Positions 1 through 8,217 of a stretch of DNA of 64,000 nucleotides are shown here, in pieces. Source of the DNA: Alkalihalobacillus sp. BA299 (GTDB lineage Bacteria > Bacillota > Bacilli > Bacillales > Bacillaceae_F); contig NZ_JAFLJM010000002.1 of NCBI RefSeq assembly GCF_017745675.1, forward strand, positions 186,001 through 250,000. The letters run 5' to 3'. The position numbers and the translations under genes were made by a program. Numbering within the stretch: the first letter of the stretch is position 1; each line of letters opens with the position of its first letter. Below the pieces are notes generated by a model that did not search any database, was not told where the DNA came from, and was given only the letters and a program-made list of their open reading frames with translations.

Positions 1-301
1 TCGCAAAAAAGCAAGTTGGATAATCTATTCCATTTTCCAATAATAATGCAATCCGATCTCCTGGTTTTACACCATAATGCCGGCTTAAATGATAGGCAAC
101 TCGATTGACCCGTTGAAGAAGATCTGAATAGGTTAATGTTTCCTCATTAAAAATTAATGCAGAAGATTGAGGAATACGCAAGGCAGTATTTTTGAGTAAC
201 TGATAAACATTCTTTGGTCTGTATTTATATAAAGGAATTCCTTCTTCATCATAGGTGATTTCAAATTGGTCATTTGATTTCTGTGTCCAATGGTTCACCA
301 T
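1..301 (-). CDS. acyl-CoA synthetase (AMP-forming), N-terminal part
   Basis: Only the first 100 codons are in the window; the gene continues past position 1. The ATG at 301 follows a GAGGTGAT ribosome binding site. The fragment has the usual start of AMP-binding ligases: a conserved hydrophilic leader, then a stretch of the type PEKTALIFNEETLTYSDL followed by PGDRIALLL. Such enzymes activate a carboxylate to its CoA thioester. It is the last visible gene of the cluster starting at 6388, so it may activate the acid released by the lyase next to it. The substrate cannot be told from this fragment. Confidence 0.8.
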   Translation of the reverse strand, partial: MVNHWTQKSNDQFEITYDEEGIPLYKYRPKNVYQLLKNTALRIPQSSALIFNEETLTYSDLLQRVNRVAYHLSRHYGVKPGDRIALLLENGIDYPTCFFA

Positions 302-447
302 TATCACCTCTTTATCTCACAAATTAATTCATTTAACAGTACTTCTAAAATGTTTTTCGCAGTTTCTATTCCCGTATATTTCAAGGAAGGTGAACTGCTA
401 ACTACTTTATATTTCAACGCTACGCCCATTTAATCTAGTTTAAAAAA

Positions 448-1338
448 TTAATAGATTTCACTTTCATTTGGTAAGTACATTTCCTCCAATTGAGAGACCT
501 TTTCCATGCCTAATGCTTTAACAAGTTCATGATGAGCTGTACGAGGGGTTTTCATTCCGACTATTGATTGCTTTTGTCCTAGTTGTTGAAAAGCTTCTGT
601 TACGGCTTGGTGCATCGCTGTAACGGAAATTAATGCAAAGTGAGCAATTTTGGGACCAATCCAGCGAATTTCCTCGATTGATAAATTTTCTAACCACCCT
701 ACAATAACAAGAGAAACTGGACAGCCTACCTGATCTACAAACTGCTTCACTTCTTCTTTATTCTTAAAAGTTTTCGAAATTGGCTGAACAAGATCGGCAC
801 CAGCTTCGTAGTATAATTTTGCTCTTTGAACTGCCTCATCAAAGTTCGTTGCATCTGTTCGGGCAATAATAATCGTATCCGGATTGCTTTTATGTTCAAC
901 TGCTGCTTTAATTTTACCGACCGCTTCAGATACTGGAATGATTGTATTCGTTTCATCCACACAGATTGGACAACGCTTCGGACTAATCTGGTCTTCAATA
1001 ATGACACCTGCAGCACCTGCCCTTTCAAATTCATGGACGGACTTAATGACACTAACTGCATTGCCATAACCGGTATCAATATCAGCAATTAATGGTTTGG
1101 CAGAGACATACGTCATCCGACTTACAGCTTCTACATTTTCAGATCTTGTATACATTTCAGTATCAGGTAAACCAAATTGTTGTGCCGAAATAGCAAATCC
1201 ACTTGATAAAAGCGCATCAATTCCTTCAATATCATTAACAACTCTTGCACTTAAAGCATCGCCAACACCTGCAGTAACAATAAGATCACGTTTTTTTATT
1301 AATTCTTTTAACGAATATTGTTTGTTTACTTGTACCAT
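448..1338 (-). CDS. isocitrate lyase/PEP mutase family lyase
   Basis: A 296-residue protein of the PrpB / oxaloacetate decarboxylase / 2,3-dimethylmalate lyase superfamily. Visible are the metal-binding DIDTGYG at about 86-92, the IIEDQ strand, and the catalytic-loop KRC at 121-123. The loop reads KRCPIC rather than the KRCGH of methylisocitrate lyase, and IARTDA follows later. The family cleaves C-C bonds of 2-hydroxy or 2-methyl tricarboxylates and dicarboxylates to pyruvate or glyoxylate plus an acid. The ATG follows GGAGGAGATAGG. With the two-subunit hydro-lyase and TRAP genes upstream, a dimethylmalate- or methylisocitrate-like substrate is plausible but unproven. Confidence 0.75.
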   Translation of the reverse strand: MVQVNKQYSLKELIKKRDLIVTAGVGDALSARVVNDIEGIDALLSSGFAISAQQFGLPDTEMYTRSENVEAVSRMTYVSAKPLIADIDTGYGNAVSVIKSVHEFERAGAAGVIIEDQISPKRCPICVDETNTIIPVSEAVGKIKAAVEHKSNPDTIIIARTDATNFDEAVQRAKLYYEAGADLVQPISKTFKNKEEVKQFVDQVGCPVSLVIVGWLENLSIEEIRWIGPKIAHFALISVTAMHQAVTEAFQQLGQKQSIVGMKTPRTAHHELVKALGMEKVSQLEEMYLPNESEIY

Positions 1339-1383
1339 TTCCTATCTCCTCCAAAATAAATAGTTTTTTTAACAAGTAAATGG

Positions 1384-1947
1384 TTAGGATACATACGAGG
1401 AATCTTCACCATCTATTTTTCCTTGTTGTTTTTGAAAGGTGATCCATACTCCTTTTGAAAAGAAGTTTTTTAACAGGAGTAAAATGATTTCAATCGCAAT
1501 ACATCCAAAACCAATTGGTACTAAAAATAAAAATGGATACACTGGAAAAAGATAACCTGCTGCTGGAAACGATGCGTTTTTTTCGGTTCCAGTTAATCCA
1601 TAATCAAATGAATAGTAAGTAATCAAGACAACAATGATCAGCTCCAATAGAAGCAGGAGGATGTGTATTGTTTTTTGGAATATCTTAGGGGCTTTTTCGA
1701 TGATCATTGAAATTCGCGGCATAATCCCAGATGAATACGCATATAGAATGATCGGAAATGCAGCGAGAGGCATTAAATAATTTCGAACCATTTCATAACT
1801 ACCTGGTATAGAAGAGGACAAGAGATTTCTAGATAATACATCCAAAGTTATAAATAAAATCATCCCAAAGATTGCAATTCCACTAAGGATATTCCCTCCT
1901 TTTTTGATATATTCAAAGTATCCATATACTTGTTCTAATTTTGCCAA
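1384..1947 (-). CDS. TRAP transporter small permease (DctQ type)
   Basis: A 187-residue membrane protein with about four hydrophobic segments. The conserved region around RNLLSSSIPGSYEMVRNYLMP matches the start of DctQ subunits. It is the small membrane subunit of a tripartite ATP-independent periplasmic-type transporter and joins the DctM subunit. The start is a TTG at 1947 preceded by GAGAGGTGA. The gene order here is receptor, large permease, small permease, whereas P-Q-M is more usual. The C-terminus is hydrophilic. The family is clear from topology and context; the ligand is unknown. Confidence 0.8.
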   Translation of the reverse strand: MAKLEQVYGYFEYIKKGGNILSGIAIFGMILFITLDVLSRNLLSSSIPGSYEMVRNYLMPLAAFPIILYAYSSGIMPRISMIIEKAPKIFQKTIHILLLLLELIIVVLITYYSFDYGLTGTEKNASFPAAGYLFPVYPFLFLVPIGFGCIAIEIILLLLKNFFSKGVWITFQKQQGKIDGEDSSYVS

Positions 1948-1970
1948 TTTGATTCACCTCTCTCATTCTC

Positions 1971-3275
1971 TTATTTAACCGTAGAAGGTAACCATGTTAC
2001 TGTCCCTTGAAAGAGAATCATTATTCCACAAACGACAATTGCTACAATAAGTGCTATGAGCATCGTATATTTAAATATCCCTTCTACTGCGACACCACTT
2101 GTAGCAGAAACCGCATAAACACTTAACCCAACTGGAGGGGTGATCAAACCAATTGTACAAATGACAGCGATAAATACTCCAAACCAAAGCACATCAATTT
2201 GTGCTTGTTCAATAATCGGGAGAAGGATTGGCAAGGTCATCAAAATAACAGCTGCCCCCTCAATAAACATGAATAAAACAAAAAACACGACGGCTAATAT
2301 TACGAGAACCAAGAATGGCTGTTGTAACAATCCTTCTAGTAAACCAGAGATCTTTCTAGGAAGAAGTGAAAGTGAAACAAACCGTCCAAAAATTTTAGCA
2401 CCAATCAAGATTAAAACAATCATCCCTGTAATTTTTGTTGTTTCAACAACGGAAGAGCGAATAAATTCCCAGTTCAGTTTCCCAAGTATGAATGCTGTAA
2501 TAAAACTAGCTAGTGCTCCAATAGCTCCCGCTTCGGTCGGGGTGACAAAACCGGAATAAATTCCACCAAAAATAACGGTAAAAATAAAAAGACCTACACT
2601 ACATACGATAATCATTCGTTTAGTACTTAACGTTTTACTTTGAGCATTTGCTAGATCAACAGAAGTACGTTGATCTTTGTAGAGAATAAAAACCAAAATA
2701 ATTAGAACCATCATAATTAATATTCCCGGAATAATCGCACCAATAAATAAACTACTAATTGGAGTCTCTGTTATAACCCCATATAATATTAAAATAATAC
2801 TTGGCGGAATAATCCCGGAGAGTGAACCACTTGTGGCTGCTATTGCCCCAGCAAGCTCTGGTTTATAACCGTAGTTTTTTAATTCTGGAACGGCTACTTG
2901 ACCGAGTGAAGCGGATGTTGCTGCACCTGAACCAGATACCGCACCGAGAAAGCCTCCAACTAAAATAGTTAAAGCTCCAAGAACGCTAGGTTTTCCTCGG
3001 GATACATTGTAAGCCATTGTAAATGCATCCTGAACGATGCCAGCTTTTAAAATAAACTGTGCCATGATAATGTAAAGCGGAATGGTTGTGAGTGTATAAC
3101 TAGAAATTTGTGAAAAAGGATCCTGACTGAGAAAGCCAGAAATAATATCAAACCCTTCAATATATATTAAGCCGAAAATTCCAATTGCAAATAGAATTGA
3201 ATGAATATTTAAGCCAGCAATCATTAAAACGAAAAAAGCTATAAAGATAGAAATAATTAACAGAATGTCACCCAT
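1971..3275 (-). CDS. TRAP transporter large permease (DctM type)
   Basis: A protein of about 434 residues with roughly twelve transmembrane segments. DctM signatures include GGFLGAVSGSGAATSASLG near 110-130 and a second IIPPSIILILYG segment. It forms the ion-coupled transport channel with DctQ. I place the start at the ATG at 3275, eight bases after TTAGGAG; the upstream in-frame GTG overlaps the ribosome binding site. It is separated from the receptor gene by a hairpin at 3303-3323, which may lower permease expression relative to the receptor. The substrate is probably an organic acid, judging from the neighbouring enzymes. Confidence 0.88.
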   Translation of the reverse strand: MGDILLIISIFIAFFVLMIAGLNIHSILFAIGIFGLIYIEGFDIISGFLSQDPFSQISSYTLTTIPLYIIMAQFILKAGIVQDAFTMAYNVSRGKPSVLGALTILVGGFLGAVSGSGAATSASLGQVAVPELKNYGYKPELAGAIAATSGSLSGIIPPSIILILYGVITETPISSLFIGAIIPGILIMMVLIILVFILYKDQRTSVDLANAQSKTLSTKRMIIVCSVGLFIFTVIFGGIYSGFVTPTEAGAIGALASFITAFILGKLNWEFIRSSVVETTKITGMIVLILIGAKIFGRFVSLSLLPRKISGLLEGLLQQPFLVLVILAVVFFVLFMFIEGAAVILMTLPILLPIIEQAQIDVLWFGVFIAVICTIGLITPPVGLSVYAVSATSGVAVEGIFKYTMLIALIVAIVVCGIMILFQGTVTWLPSTVK

Positions 3276-3302
3276 AACATTCACTCCTAAATAGGGAGGG
3301 GA

Positions 3303-3323
3303 GCTCGTTGATCTTTAACGAGC
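3303..3323 (-). terminator. intercistronic hairpin between dctP and dctM
   Basis: A perfect 7-bp inverted repeat (GCTCGTT and AACGAGC) with a 7-nt loop lies in the gap between receptor and permease genes. On the transcribed strand there is no T-run after it, so it is more likely an attenuator or an mRNA-stabilising 3' end for the receptor message than a full terminator. A comparable hairpin sits after the receptor gene of the 52-56 kb TRAP operon. Confidence 0.5.
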
Positions 3324-3362
3324 CGAACACCCTCCACCACTATTGATATTAGTTAAAAAATA

Positions 3363-4529
3363 CTAGTCTAGTTGTTTAATGGCGTCTGGTACATCTCCTC
3401 CAAGCTCAAGTACAATATCACGCCATAGCTTTGCAATTTCTGTTCCAGGCTCTCCTTGATCTTCTAAAATCTTAATAAAATCAAACCAAGTTTTTTCCAT
3501 CCCACTAACTAGTAACTCTTTAACTTCTGGGTCTAAATCGTTTACATCAATAAACTCAGCACCATTGCTTTCTGTTTGCTCGATGATTTCACTACGACGA
3601 TCTACCCAAATTTGAGCACCGTCTTCAATATTATCGTTAACAGCCTTAATCATTATTTCCTGAATATCCTCTGGAAGCGCATCCCATTGTTCTTGCGTCA
3701 TGGCGAGGAGCGAACTGAAATGGCCAAGATTGACATTTGTAACTGTGTACTTAAAGAGTTCTTCAAATCCGTATCCAGTCCAATCTGATATAAATAGAAA
3801 ACTCCCATCGACAGCTCCGCGACTCATCGCATCGAATAAATCAAAAGTAGGCATTGTTACTGAATTAATACCAACGTTTTTCGCATAGAGCTCATGAATA
3901 CGTGAAGGTGTTCTTAATTGCGATTTTCTAACTTCATCTACACTATTAAACTTTAAGCCTGTAGTTGAAATGGAATATTCTTCTGAAATCGTTGCAGGTA
4001 GTACTTTTAGTCCATGCTCTCCATATTCCAACTCAGAAAACGTTTTACCGTCTTTTAAAGGGGTCTCACTTTCAATTAATTTTTTGAAAGCCATCGTACC
4101 AATGATTGGACTTGACTTTGTTAAAGGTAACATACTAATTTCAGAAAGAGGGAAAGTAGATGGGTCATAAATCGGTAACAGTGGTGCCGCAATATGAACT
4201 GTTCCTTGTTTGAGCGCCTCCATTTCATTCGTAGCCTCAACTAGTTCTCCCGAAGTAAACGTCTCAAACGTTACTCTTCCATTTGTTTCCTCTTCAATTT
4301 GCTTCATCCATGGCTCATAAAAACCAACCCAAAGACCATGTTTCGGACTGAGTGCAGACGTTACTCGGAAAGTAAACGTTTCTTCGGTTGTTTTCGCCTC
4401 AGTTTCTTCTTCTTTTTCAGAAGATGGTTGCTCATTCGCTGCGTTTTCTGTTCCTCCGCTACTACATGCAGCCATCAATAGGATGAATAAACCAATTAAT
4501 ACACCTAACAAAGGATATTTCATTTTCAA
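3363..4529 (-). CDS. TRAP transporter substrate-binding lipoprotein (DctP type)
   Basis: The extracytoplasmic receptor of the first TRAP system, about 388 residues. It has a lipoprotein signal peptide ending in a lipobox LLMAACSS, then an acidic/Ser-Glu-rich linker. The receptor fold follows, with the family core around KSQLRTPSRIHELYAKNVG, which includes the conserved Arg that pairs with a substrate carboxylate. I chose TTG at 4529, eight bases after GGGGG, which gives the N-terminus MKMKYPLLGV, like the receptor at 17010. An ATG at 4523 is also possible. The operon context suggests an organic acid ligand. Confidence 0.85.
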   Translation of the reverse strand: MKMKYPLLGVLIGLFILLMAACSSGGTENAANEQPSSEKEEETEAKTTEETFTFRVTSALSPKHGLWVGFYEPWMKQIEEETNGRVTFETFTSGELVEATNEMEALKQGTVHIAAPLLPIYDPSTFPLSEISMLPLTKSSPIIGTMAFKKLIESETPLKDGKTFSELEYGEHGLKVLPATISEEYSISTTGLKFNSVDEVRKSQLRTPSRIHELYAKNVGINSVTMPTFDLFDAMSRGAVDGSFLFISDWTGYGFEELFKYTVTNVNLGHFSSLLAMTQEQWDALPEDIQEIMIKAVNDNIEDGAQIWVDRRSEIIEQTESNGAEFIDVNDLDPEVKELLVSGMEKTWFDFIKILEDQGEPGTEIAKLWRDIVLELGGDVPDAIKQLD

Positions 4530-4605
4530 TGTGATTGCCCCCAATCGTTTTTTAGGATATTTGAAAAATGCTGTTTCCTAACAAATTTGTAAACTTACAT
4601 ACTTA

Positions 4606-5118
4606 TTAAATAGATTTCAAGCGAGTATGTTTTAAATATTCAATAATACCACCATGAACAATTAAATCTTTTGTCTTTTGTGGTACTTTATTACAAGGAA
4701 GTTCAATGTCTTTATCTGGAAAAGACAGCTTCTCTGTTTCCCAATTAAAGTGAACTCGGTCCCATCTGTTTGCGATTGTAGAAATGCCGGGACATTCGAT
4801 TAAAGGAAAACCATTCGTCGATTCCCCGCGATAAAAACCTGGAGAAAAGGATTCCGCAATAATTGCTTTAATCCCGAGAGCTCTTAAAGCACGACAAGAC
4901 GGATAATGAGGGTGACCGTAACCAAAATTTTCACCACCTACAATGACATCTCCTTCACGAACATCGGTTTTAAAGTTGGGGTCGTATTCCTTCATACAAA
5001 CTTCTTTTAACTTTTCAATGTCTTTTGTCTTGATATTGTCGACACCTACAATCAAATCGATATCGTAATTAGCTTCTTTAAATATCCAGGCAATCCTCCC
5101 ATTAATCGTAGGAAGCAT
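4606..5118 (-). CDS. hydro-lyase small subunit (LeuD/aconitase swivel domain family)
   Basis: About 170 residues, the swivel-domain subunit of a two-subunit aconitase-superfamily dehydratase. Recognisable features are the GGENFGYGHPHYPS segment, corresponding to the GxNFGCGSSREH loop of LeuD, and GIKAIIAESFSPGFY. The Cys-Gly-Ser-Ser-Arg residues of isopropylmalate isomerase are replaced by YGHPHYPS, so substrate specificity differs. The start is the ATG at 5118, preceded by AAGGGGGTG and 16 bp after the large-subunit stop; longer in-frame starts would overlap the upstream gene needlessly. It should pair with the product of 5135-6388. Confidence 0.8.
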   Translation of the reverse strand: MLPTINGRIAWIFKEANYDIDLIVGVDNIKTKDIEKLKEVCMKEYDPNFKTDVREGDVIVGGENFGYGHPHYPSCRALRALGIKAIIAESFSPGFYRGESTNGFPLIECPGISTIANRWDRVHFNWETEKLSFPDKDIELPCNKVPQKTKDLIVHGGIIEYLKHTRLKSI

Positions 5119-5134
5119 ATTCTTTTTCACCCCC

Positions 5135-6388
5135 TTAAAGCATTGTTCTTGGATCTGTAATGATACCTTTAACTGCTGTTGCCGCAATCGTGTATGGACT
5201 TGCTGTATAAATTTCGGCCTTATTACTCCCCATTCGTCCAGGAATATTCAACGTTCCGGTTGAAACGGCACGTTCGCCTTCAGAAATCGCTCCCATTTGA
5301 CCGATACAAAAATCACAAGTTGAAACATTTACGAGTGCACCCGCTTTAATCAACTTCGATGTAATTCCTAGTTCACTCATTTTAGCCTGTATTAATGTCG
5401 AAGTTGGAACAGCATTTAAACGAAAGGATTCCGCAATTTTTTTCCCATCTAAAATTTCAACAGCTTGCATAAAATCTTTTATTCTACCACTTGCACAAGA
5501 ACCAATATATCCAGCATCAATAGGTAAACCTATTACATCCGATATCGGTACAGTATTTGCTGGGGAAGGTGGTGCTACAATCACCGGTTCAACCTCATCA
5601 AGGTTAATGGTGTATTCTTTTGAATAAACGGCACCTTCATCAGGATAGATTTCATCATATTCTTCTACACCATGGTCCTTCAAATAGTTATAAGTCATTT
5701 CATCTGTTTCCATTACTGCGCTTATCCCGCCAAGGAACATAGCCAAATTACAAAGTGTAAAGCGCTCATCCATTTCTAACGAAGAAAGTCCTGGTCCACC
5801 ATATTCAATAACGCTAGAGCGGCACCCTGCTGGCCCCAATTCTCTGACAATCGAGTGAAATATATCTCTGGAAGTGACCCCTTTTGCTAATTTTCCGGTT
5901 AAATTAATACGTACGGTTGGTGGAACGACTAAAGAGACTTGTTCTGTTGCAAATGCTTCGATCATACTATTGCGAATGCCAACACCAATCGCACCAAGTG
6001 CCCCCACTGTGCTAATATGACCATCAAAATGGACCACAAAACGTCCCGGTTGGATATAGCCTTCCTCAGAAATCACATGATGACCAATTCCCTTTCCTTC
6101 ATAAAGTTTAAAACCATAGCGTTTCGCAAACCTTCTCGTAATCGCATGAATTTCTTGTTCCTTTGGTGTTCCTGCAGGATATAAGTGATCAATAAATAAA
6201 ACGAATTTTTCTGGATGCTTTACTTTTTCAATTTTAAGCACGTCAACCATTTGCTGTTCATACTTATCAACATAACCAGGATAGTCATAAGCAGTGATTA
6301 CATCCGGTGAGAAAAGTCGTTCATCACCTGTACGAACCACACTACCAAAATTTTTAGTAAATACTTTCTCTACTATTGTTTGACTCAA
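5135..6388 (-). CDS. hydro-lyase large subunit (LeuC/aconitase family, dimethylmalate-dehydratase-like)
   Basis: A 417-residue homologue of LeuC/HacA-type [4Fe-4S] dehydratases. The cluster ligands appear as the Cys of TLCNLA and the Cys pair of CDFCIG. SCASGR matches the SCTNGR substrate loop, and DHLYPAGT matches the usual DHxxPT. Translation starts at a TTG after GGGGTGAGAT. It probably catalyses dehydration or isomerisation of a 2-hydroxy-dicarboxylate. The combination with a PEP-mutase-family lyase recalls the DmdAB plus dimethylmalate lyase steps of nicotinate fermentation, but methylcitrate-like or citramalate-like substrates fit equally well. It is the first gene of the minus-strand cluster. 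Confidence 0.8.
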   Translation of the reverse strand: MSQTIVEKVFTKNFGSVVRTGDERLFSPDVITAYDYPGYVDKYEQQMVDVLKIEKVKHPEKFVLFIDHLYPAGTPKEQEIHAITRRFAKRYGFKLYEGKGIGHHVISEEGYIQPGRFVVHFDGHISTVGALGAIGVGIRNSMIEAFATEQVSLVVPPTVRINLTGKLAKGVTSRDIFHSIVRELGPAGCRSSVIEYGGPGLSSLEMDERFTLCNLAMFLGGISAVMETDEMTYNYLKDHGVEEYDEIYPDEGAVYSKEYTINLDEVEPVIVAPPSPANTVPISDVIGLPIDAGYIGSCASGRIKDFMQAVEILDGKKIAESFRLNAVPTSTLIQAKMSELGITSKLIKAGALVNVSTCDFCIGQMGAISEGERAVSTGTLNIPGRMGSNKAEIYTASPYTIAATAVKGIITDPRTML

Positions 6389-6540
6389 AATCTCACCCCT
6401 TTACTTAAAATAAAGTCAGTCTATTTAACTAGACTTTTTAAGTTTTCATACCCAAGTTGATCTTCAATTGAATTTTCGTTTTCGTTTGTTCTATTTATCA
6501 CCCCCTATTAAATTTCCCCTGTAATCTTTTAGTTGTTGAT

Positions 6541-6554
6541 TGTATGCGTTTTCA
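6541..6554. promoter_or_regulatory. candidate CcpA (cre) site
   Basis: TGTATGCGTTTTCA matches the cre consensus TGWAANCGNTNWCA at all but one defined position. It lies about 150 bp upstream of the hydro-lyase/TRAP cluster, in the divergent region shared with the tetR gene. Catabolite repression would fit an operon for an alternative carbon source. Confidence 0.45.
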
Positions 6555-6683
6555 ATTTATGATTTATTAAGCGAGCCAACCTCTATCAACGTTATAAAGT
6601 TTGACCCGTTATGCTTTGGACGGTTTGTTTACTAAGCAAAAAAATATGTAAGATTTAAAATTTTTTATATTTTTTTGCTTTAT

Positions 6684-6716
6684 TGACTTGAGTCAGTGAC
6701 TTGAGTCAATTATAAT
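6684..6716 (+). promoter_or_regulatory. tetR promoter overlapped by a double palindromic operator
   Basis: Two identical copies of TGACTTGAGTCA start at 6684 and 6697, 13 bp apart. Each copy is itself a dyad (TGACT/AGTCA). They overlap a good sigma-A promoter, TTGAGT at 6688-6693, a 17-bp spacer, and TATAAT at 6711-6716. Occupancy would block the promoter of the downstream tetR gene and could also affect the divergent operon. A further dyad, AGTCTA/TAGACT, lies at 6418-6435 in the divergent leader. Confidence 0.65.
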
Positions 6717-6778
6717 ACTAATAAGAATTCTAAATCAACTAAATTTTTAAAAAATTATAAAATAAAAGGTGATAAACT

Positions 6779-7375
6779 ATGAACTCTCGTCAAATTAAAG
6801 CTGTAGAAACAAAAAATGCACTATATACTAGTGCCATTAAATTATTTAAGGAAAAAGGGTATGAAAATGTACACGTTGAGGAAATTGCTGAATTTGCTGG
6901 AACTTCAAAAGGATCTTTTTATACTTATTTCAAATCAAAAGACGGTGTCGTTATCGAACATTATAATAAAATCGATCAATCTTATGAAAATGCGTTGAAT
7001 ATTCTACCGGAAAATACTCCTGCTGTAAAAAAACTTGTTACCGTATTAAATGCAGGATTTCAATTCTCTGACGATCTTGGATATGAGTTTTTATCTTTAG
7101 TTCTTACCAATCAATTATCACTAAAAGAAACTGAATCATTAGTTGTAGGAAAAAATCGAAAATTATATAAAGTCGTTTATAGTATTATTGAAAAAGGGAA
7201 AAAAACAGGTGAATTCGACATTAATGAACCGATTGAGAGCTTGGTTGAAATGACTTTAACATTTTATCGGGGGTTATTTCTTGACTATTGTCTAATGAAG
7301 AATCCCAATATAAAACTGAGTAATTATGGCGAAGTTAGAATGAAAACATTTATTGAAAAGATGTTTTTTAATTAA
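6779..7375 (+). CDS. TetR/AcrR family transcriptional regulator
   Basis: A 198-residue one-component repressor. Residues of about 10-55 form the TetR helix-turn-helix, with VHVEEIAEFAGTSKGSFYTYF as the recognition region, followed by a helical ligand-binding domain of unknown specificity. The ATG follows AAAGGTGAT. It is divergent from the hydro-lyase/TRAP cluster, and the repeated dyad in its own promoter argues for autoregulation. It most likely senses the substrate or a CoA intermediate of that pathway. The stop is followed by a strong terminator. Confidence 0.9.
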   Translation: MNSRQIKAVETKNALYTSAIKLFKEKGYENVHVEEIAEFAGTSKGSFYTYFKSKDGVVIEHYNKIDQSYENALNILPENTPAVKKLVTVLNAGFQFSDDLGYEFLSLVLTNQLSLKETESLVVGKNRKLYKVVYSIIEKGKKTGEFDINEPIESLVEMTLTFYRGLFLDYCLMKNPNIKLSNYGEVRMKTFIEKMFFN

Positions 7376-7386
7376 TTCGATTACTT

Positions 7387-7445
7387 AAAAAGAAGTAACC
7401 ACCTTATCCACTGGTCGAGAGCGGAGGTGGTTACTTCTTCTTTTT
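7387..7445 (+). terminator. tetR terminator, a relic of a type I toxin-antitoxin locus
   Basis: A 14-bp perfect stem (AGAAGTAACCACCT and its complement) encloses a 20-nt loop and ends in CTTCTTTTT. Stem and loop closely resemble the shared terminator of the intact toxin-antitoxin locus at 38.47-38.52 kb, including the GGTCG-AGCGGAGG loop. On the minus strand the last toxin-like codons (Lys-rich, then TAA) survive but follow an in-frame TAG. The toxin itself is gone. Confidence 0.7.
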
Positions 7446-7514
7446 CTAAAATATAAATTAAGAGATTTCGTATCTTTTACACAAACTTGAAAAGATAATT
7501 TTCTTTTTTATTTA

Positions 7515-7589
7515 GTACACGTTCTCCCTATCAACCGTGAAACAAGATTATTCAGGATATCTCATGAAATTTCGGGGCGTCACTGTGAC
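7515..7589 (+). repeat. GTCACWGTGAC dispersed element, long copy
   Basis: It ends in TTTCGGGGCGTCACTGTGAC at 7570-7589. The upstream part (CTCCCTATCAACCGTGAAAC and following bases) is shared with the copy at 46421-46477. The palindrome GTCACTGTGAC forms the 3' end. Confidence 0.6.
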
Positions 7590-7911
7590 AGCTCATACTG
7601 TTGAACACTCTTAGTAATCATTAAATAAATGTTTATTTAATTGAGAAATCGGACATATTCCACGAGATTACAGTGAACGAAATCACTAGTTTCAGTATGT
7701 TTCCATTGCATACAGGTCCAAGATATGCCGTTTTCACCGATTTTGTGCTGAAAACCCAGACTTCGCGTGATGAAAAATAGTTTTATTTTTAACTTTACAG
7801 CGTTTATTTTCAAGTTTATACGATTTATTTTCAACTTCTTCCTAAATATTTTCAACTTTCATCCATTTATCGATTTCTCGACAAAGTTACCTATATTCCG
7901 ACACCAAATCA

Positions 7912-7948
7912 TGCCAAATTCACTTAAAAACGGTAGCCACGTTTCCAT
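7912..7948 (-). pseudogene. yvrJ: yvrJ 5' fragment
   Basis: On the minus strand an AGGAGG-like site is followed by ATG and codons for METWLPFLSEFG, nearly identical to the first 12 residues of the intact yvrJ at 19208. Homology then stops abruptly and the frame enters block sequence. This is a deletion remnant. Confidence 0.7.
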
Positions 7949-7969
7949 CATGATAACCTCCCTTCTTCA

Positions 7970-8126
7970 CAAGAAAAGTGCAAGCCCCATTCAGCGGTGT
8001 ATGGACTAGAGCCCCACCGTATGAGATAAAGGAAACACGGCGAGAGTAATCGAGCCGCTGTTGACTTATCGTAAGGAGGGGGAGCGAAGTCCACTAGACG
8101 CTAGGCGCTGTACCTAGACATCCTCG
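7970..8126. repeat. about 160-bp dispersed repeat, copy 1
   Basis: Matches 19230-19386 along its length, with the shared centre ATGAGATAAAGGAAACA and GACTTATCGTAAGGAGGGGG. The right end carries GGCGCTGTA; the left end has lost the complementary GCGCC seen in copy 2. It has no coding capacity and looks like a small structured, MITE-like intergenic element. Confidence 0.6.
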
Positions 8127-8197
8127 AAATTTATGTATTCTTTGAAAAAGGAAGAGGCAGAACCTCACCCACTTAAAATTTGACATTTTATGAGTTA

Positions 8198-8217
8198 TTT
8201 CGGGGAGTCACAGTGAC
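8198..8217 (+). repeat. GTCACWGTGAC element overlapping the kdgA 3' end
   Basis: TTTCGGGGAGTCACAGTGAC. On the minus strand it supplies the last codons (Met-Ser-Leu) and the TGA stop of kdgA. Confidence 0.6.

Larger units (their letters stand above)
7620..8166. repeat. duplicated intergenic block, copy 1
   Basis: About 545 bp nearly identical to 18671-19432. It starts with the dyad TTAAATAAA/TTTATTTAA at 7621-7640. It contains three 21-bp tandem units (7807-7869, beginning TTTTCAA), a cap ATCGATTTCTCGACA, a truncated yvrJ start, and a dispersed repeat at 7970-8126. Relative to copy 2 it lacks one 21-bp unit and the yvrJ body. Open frames inside it are repeat-derived and I do not call them genes. 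Confidence 0.8.

Noticed and set aside
7637..7855. 72-codon minus-strand open frame, nearly repeated at 18688-18927
   Set aside because: It lies across the 21-bp tandem units of the duplicated block; openness follows from the 21-bp period. No ribosome binding site, and the third repeat locus does not conserve it.
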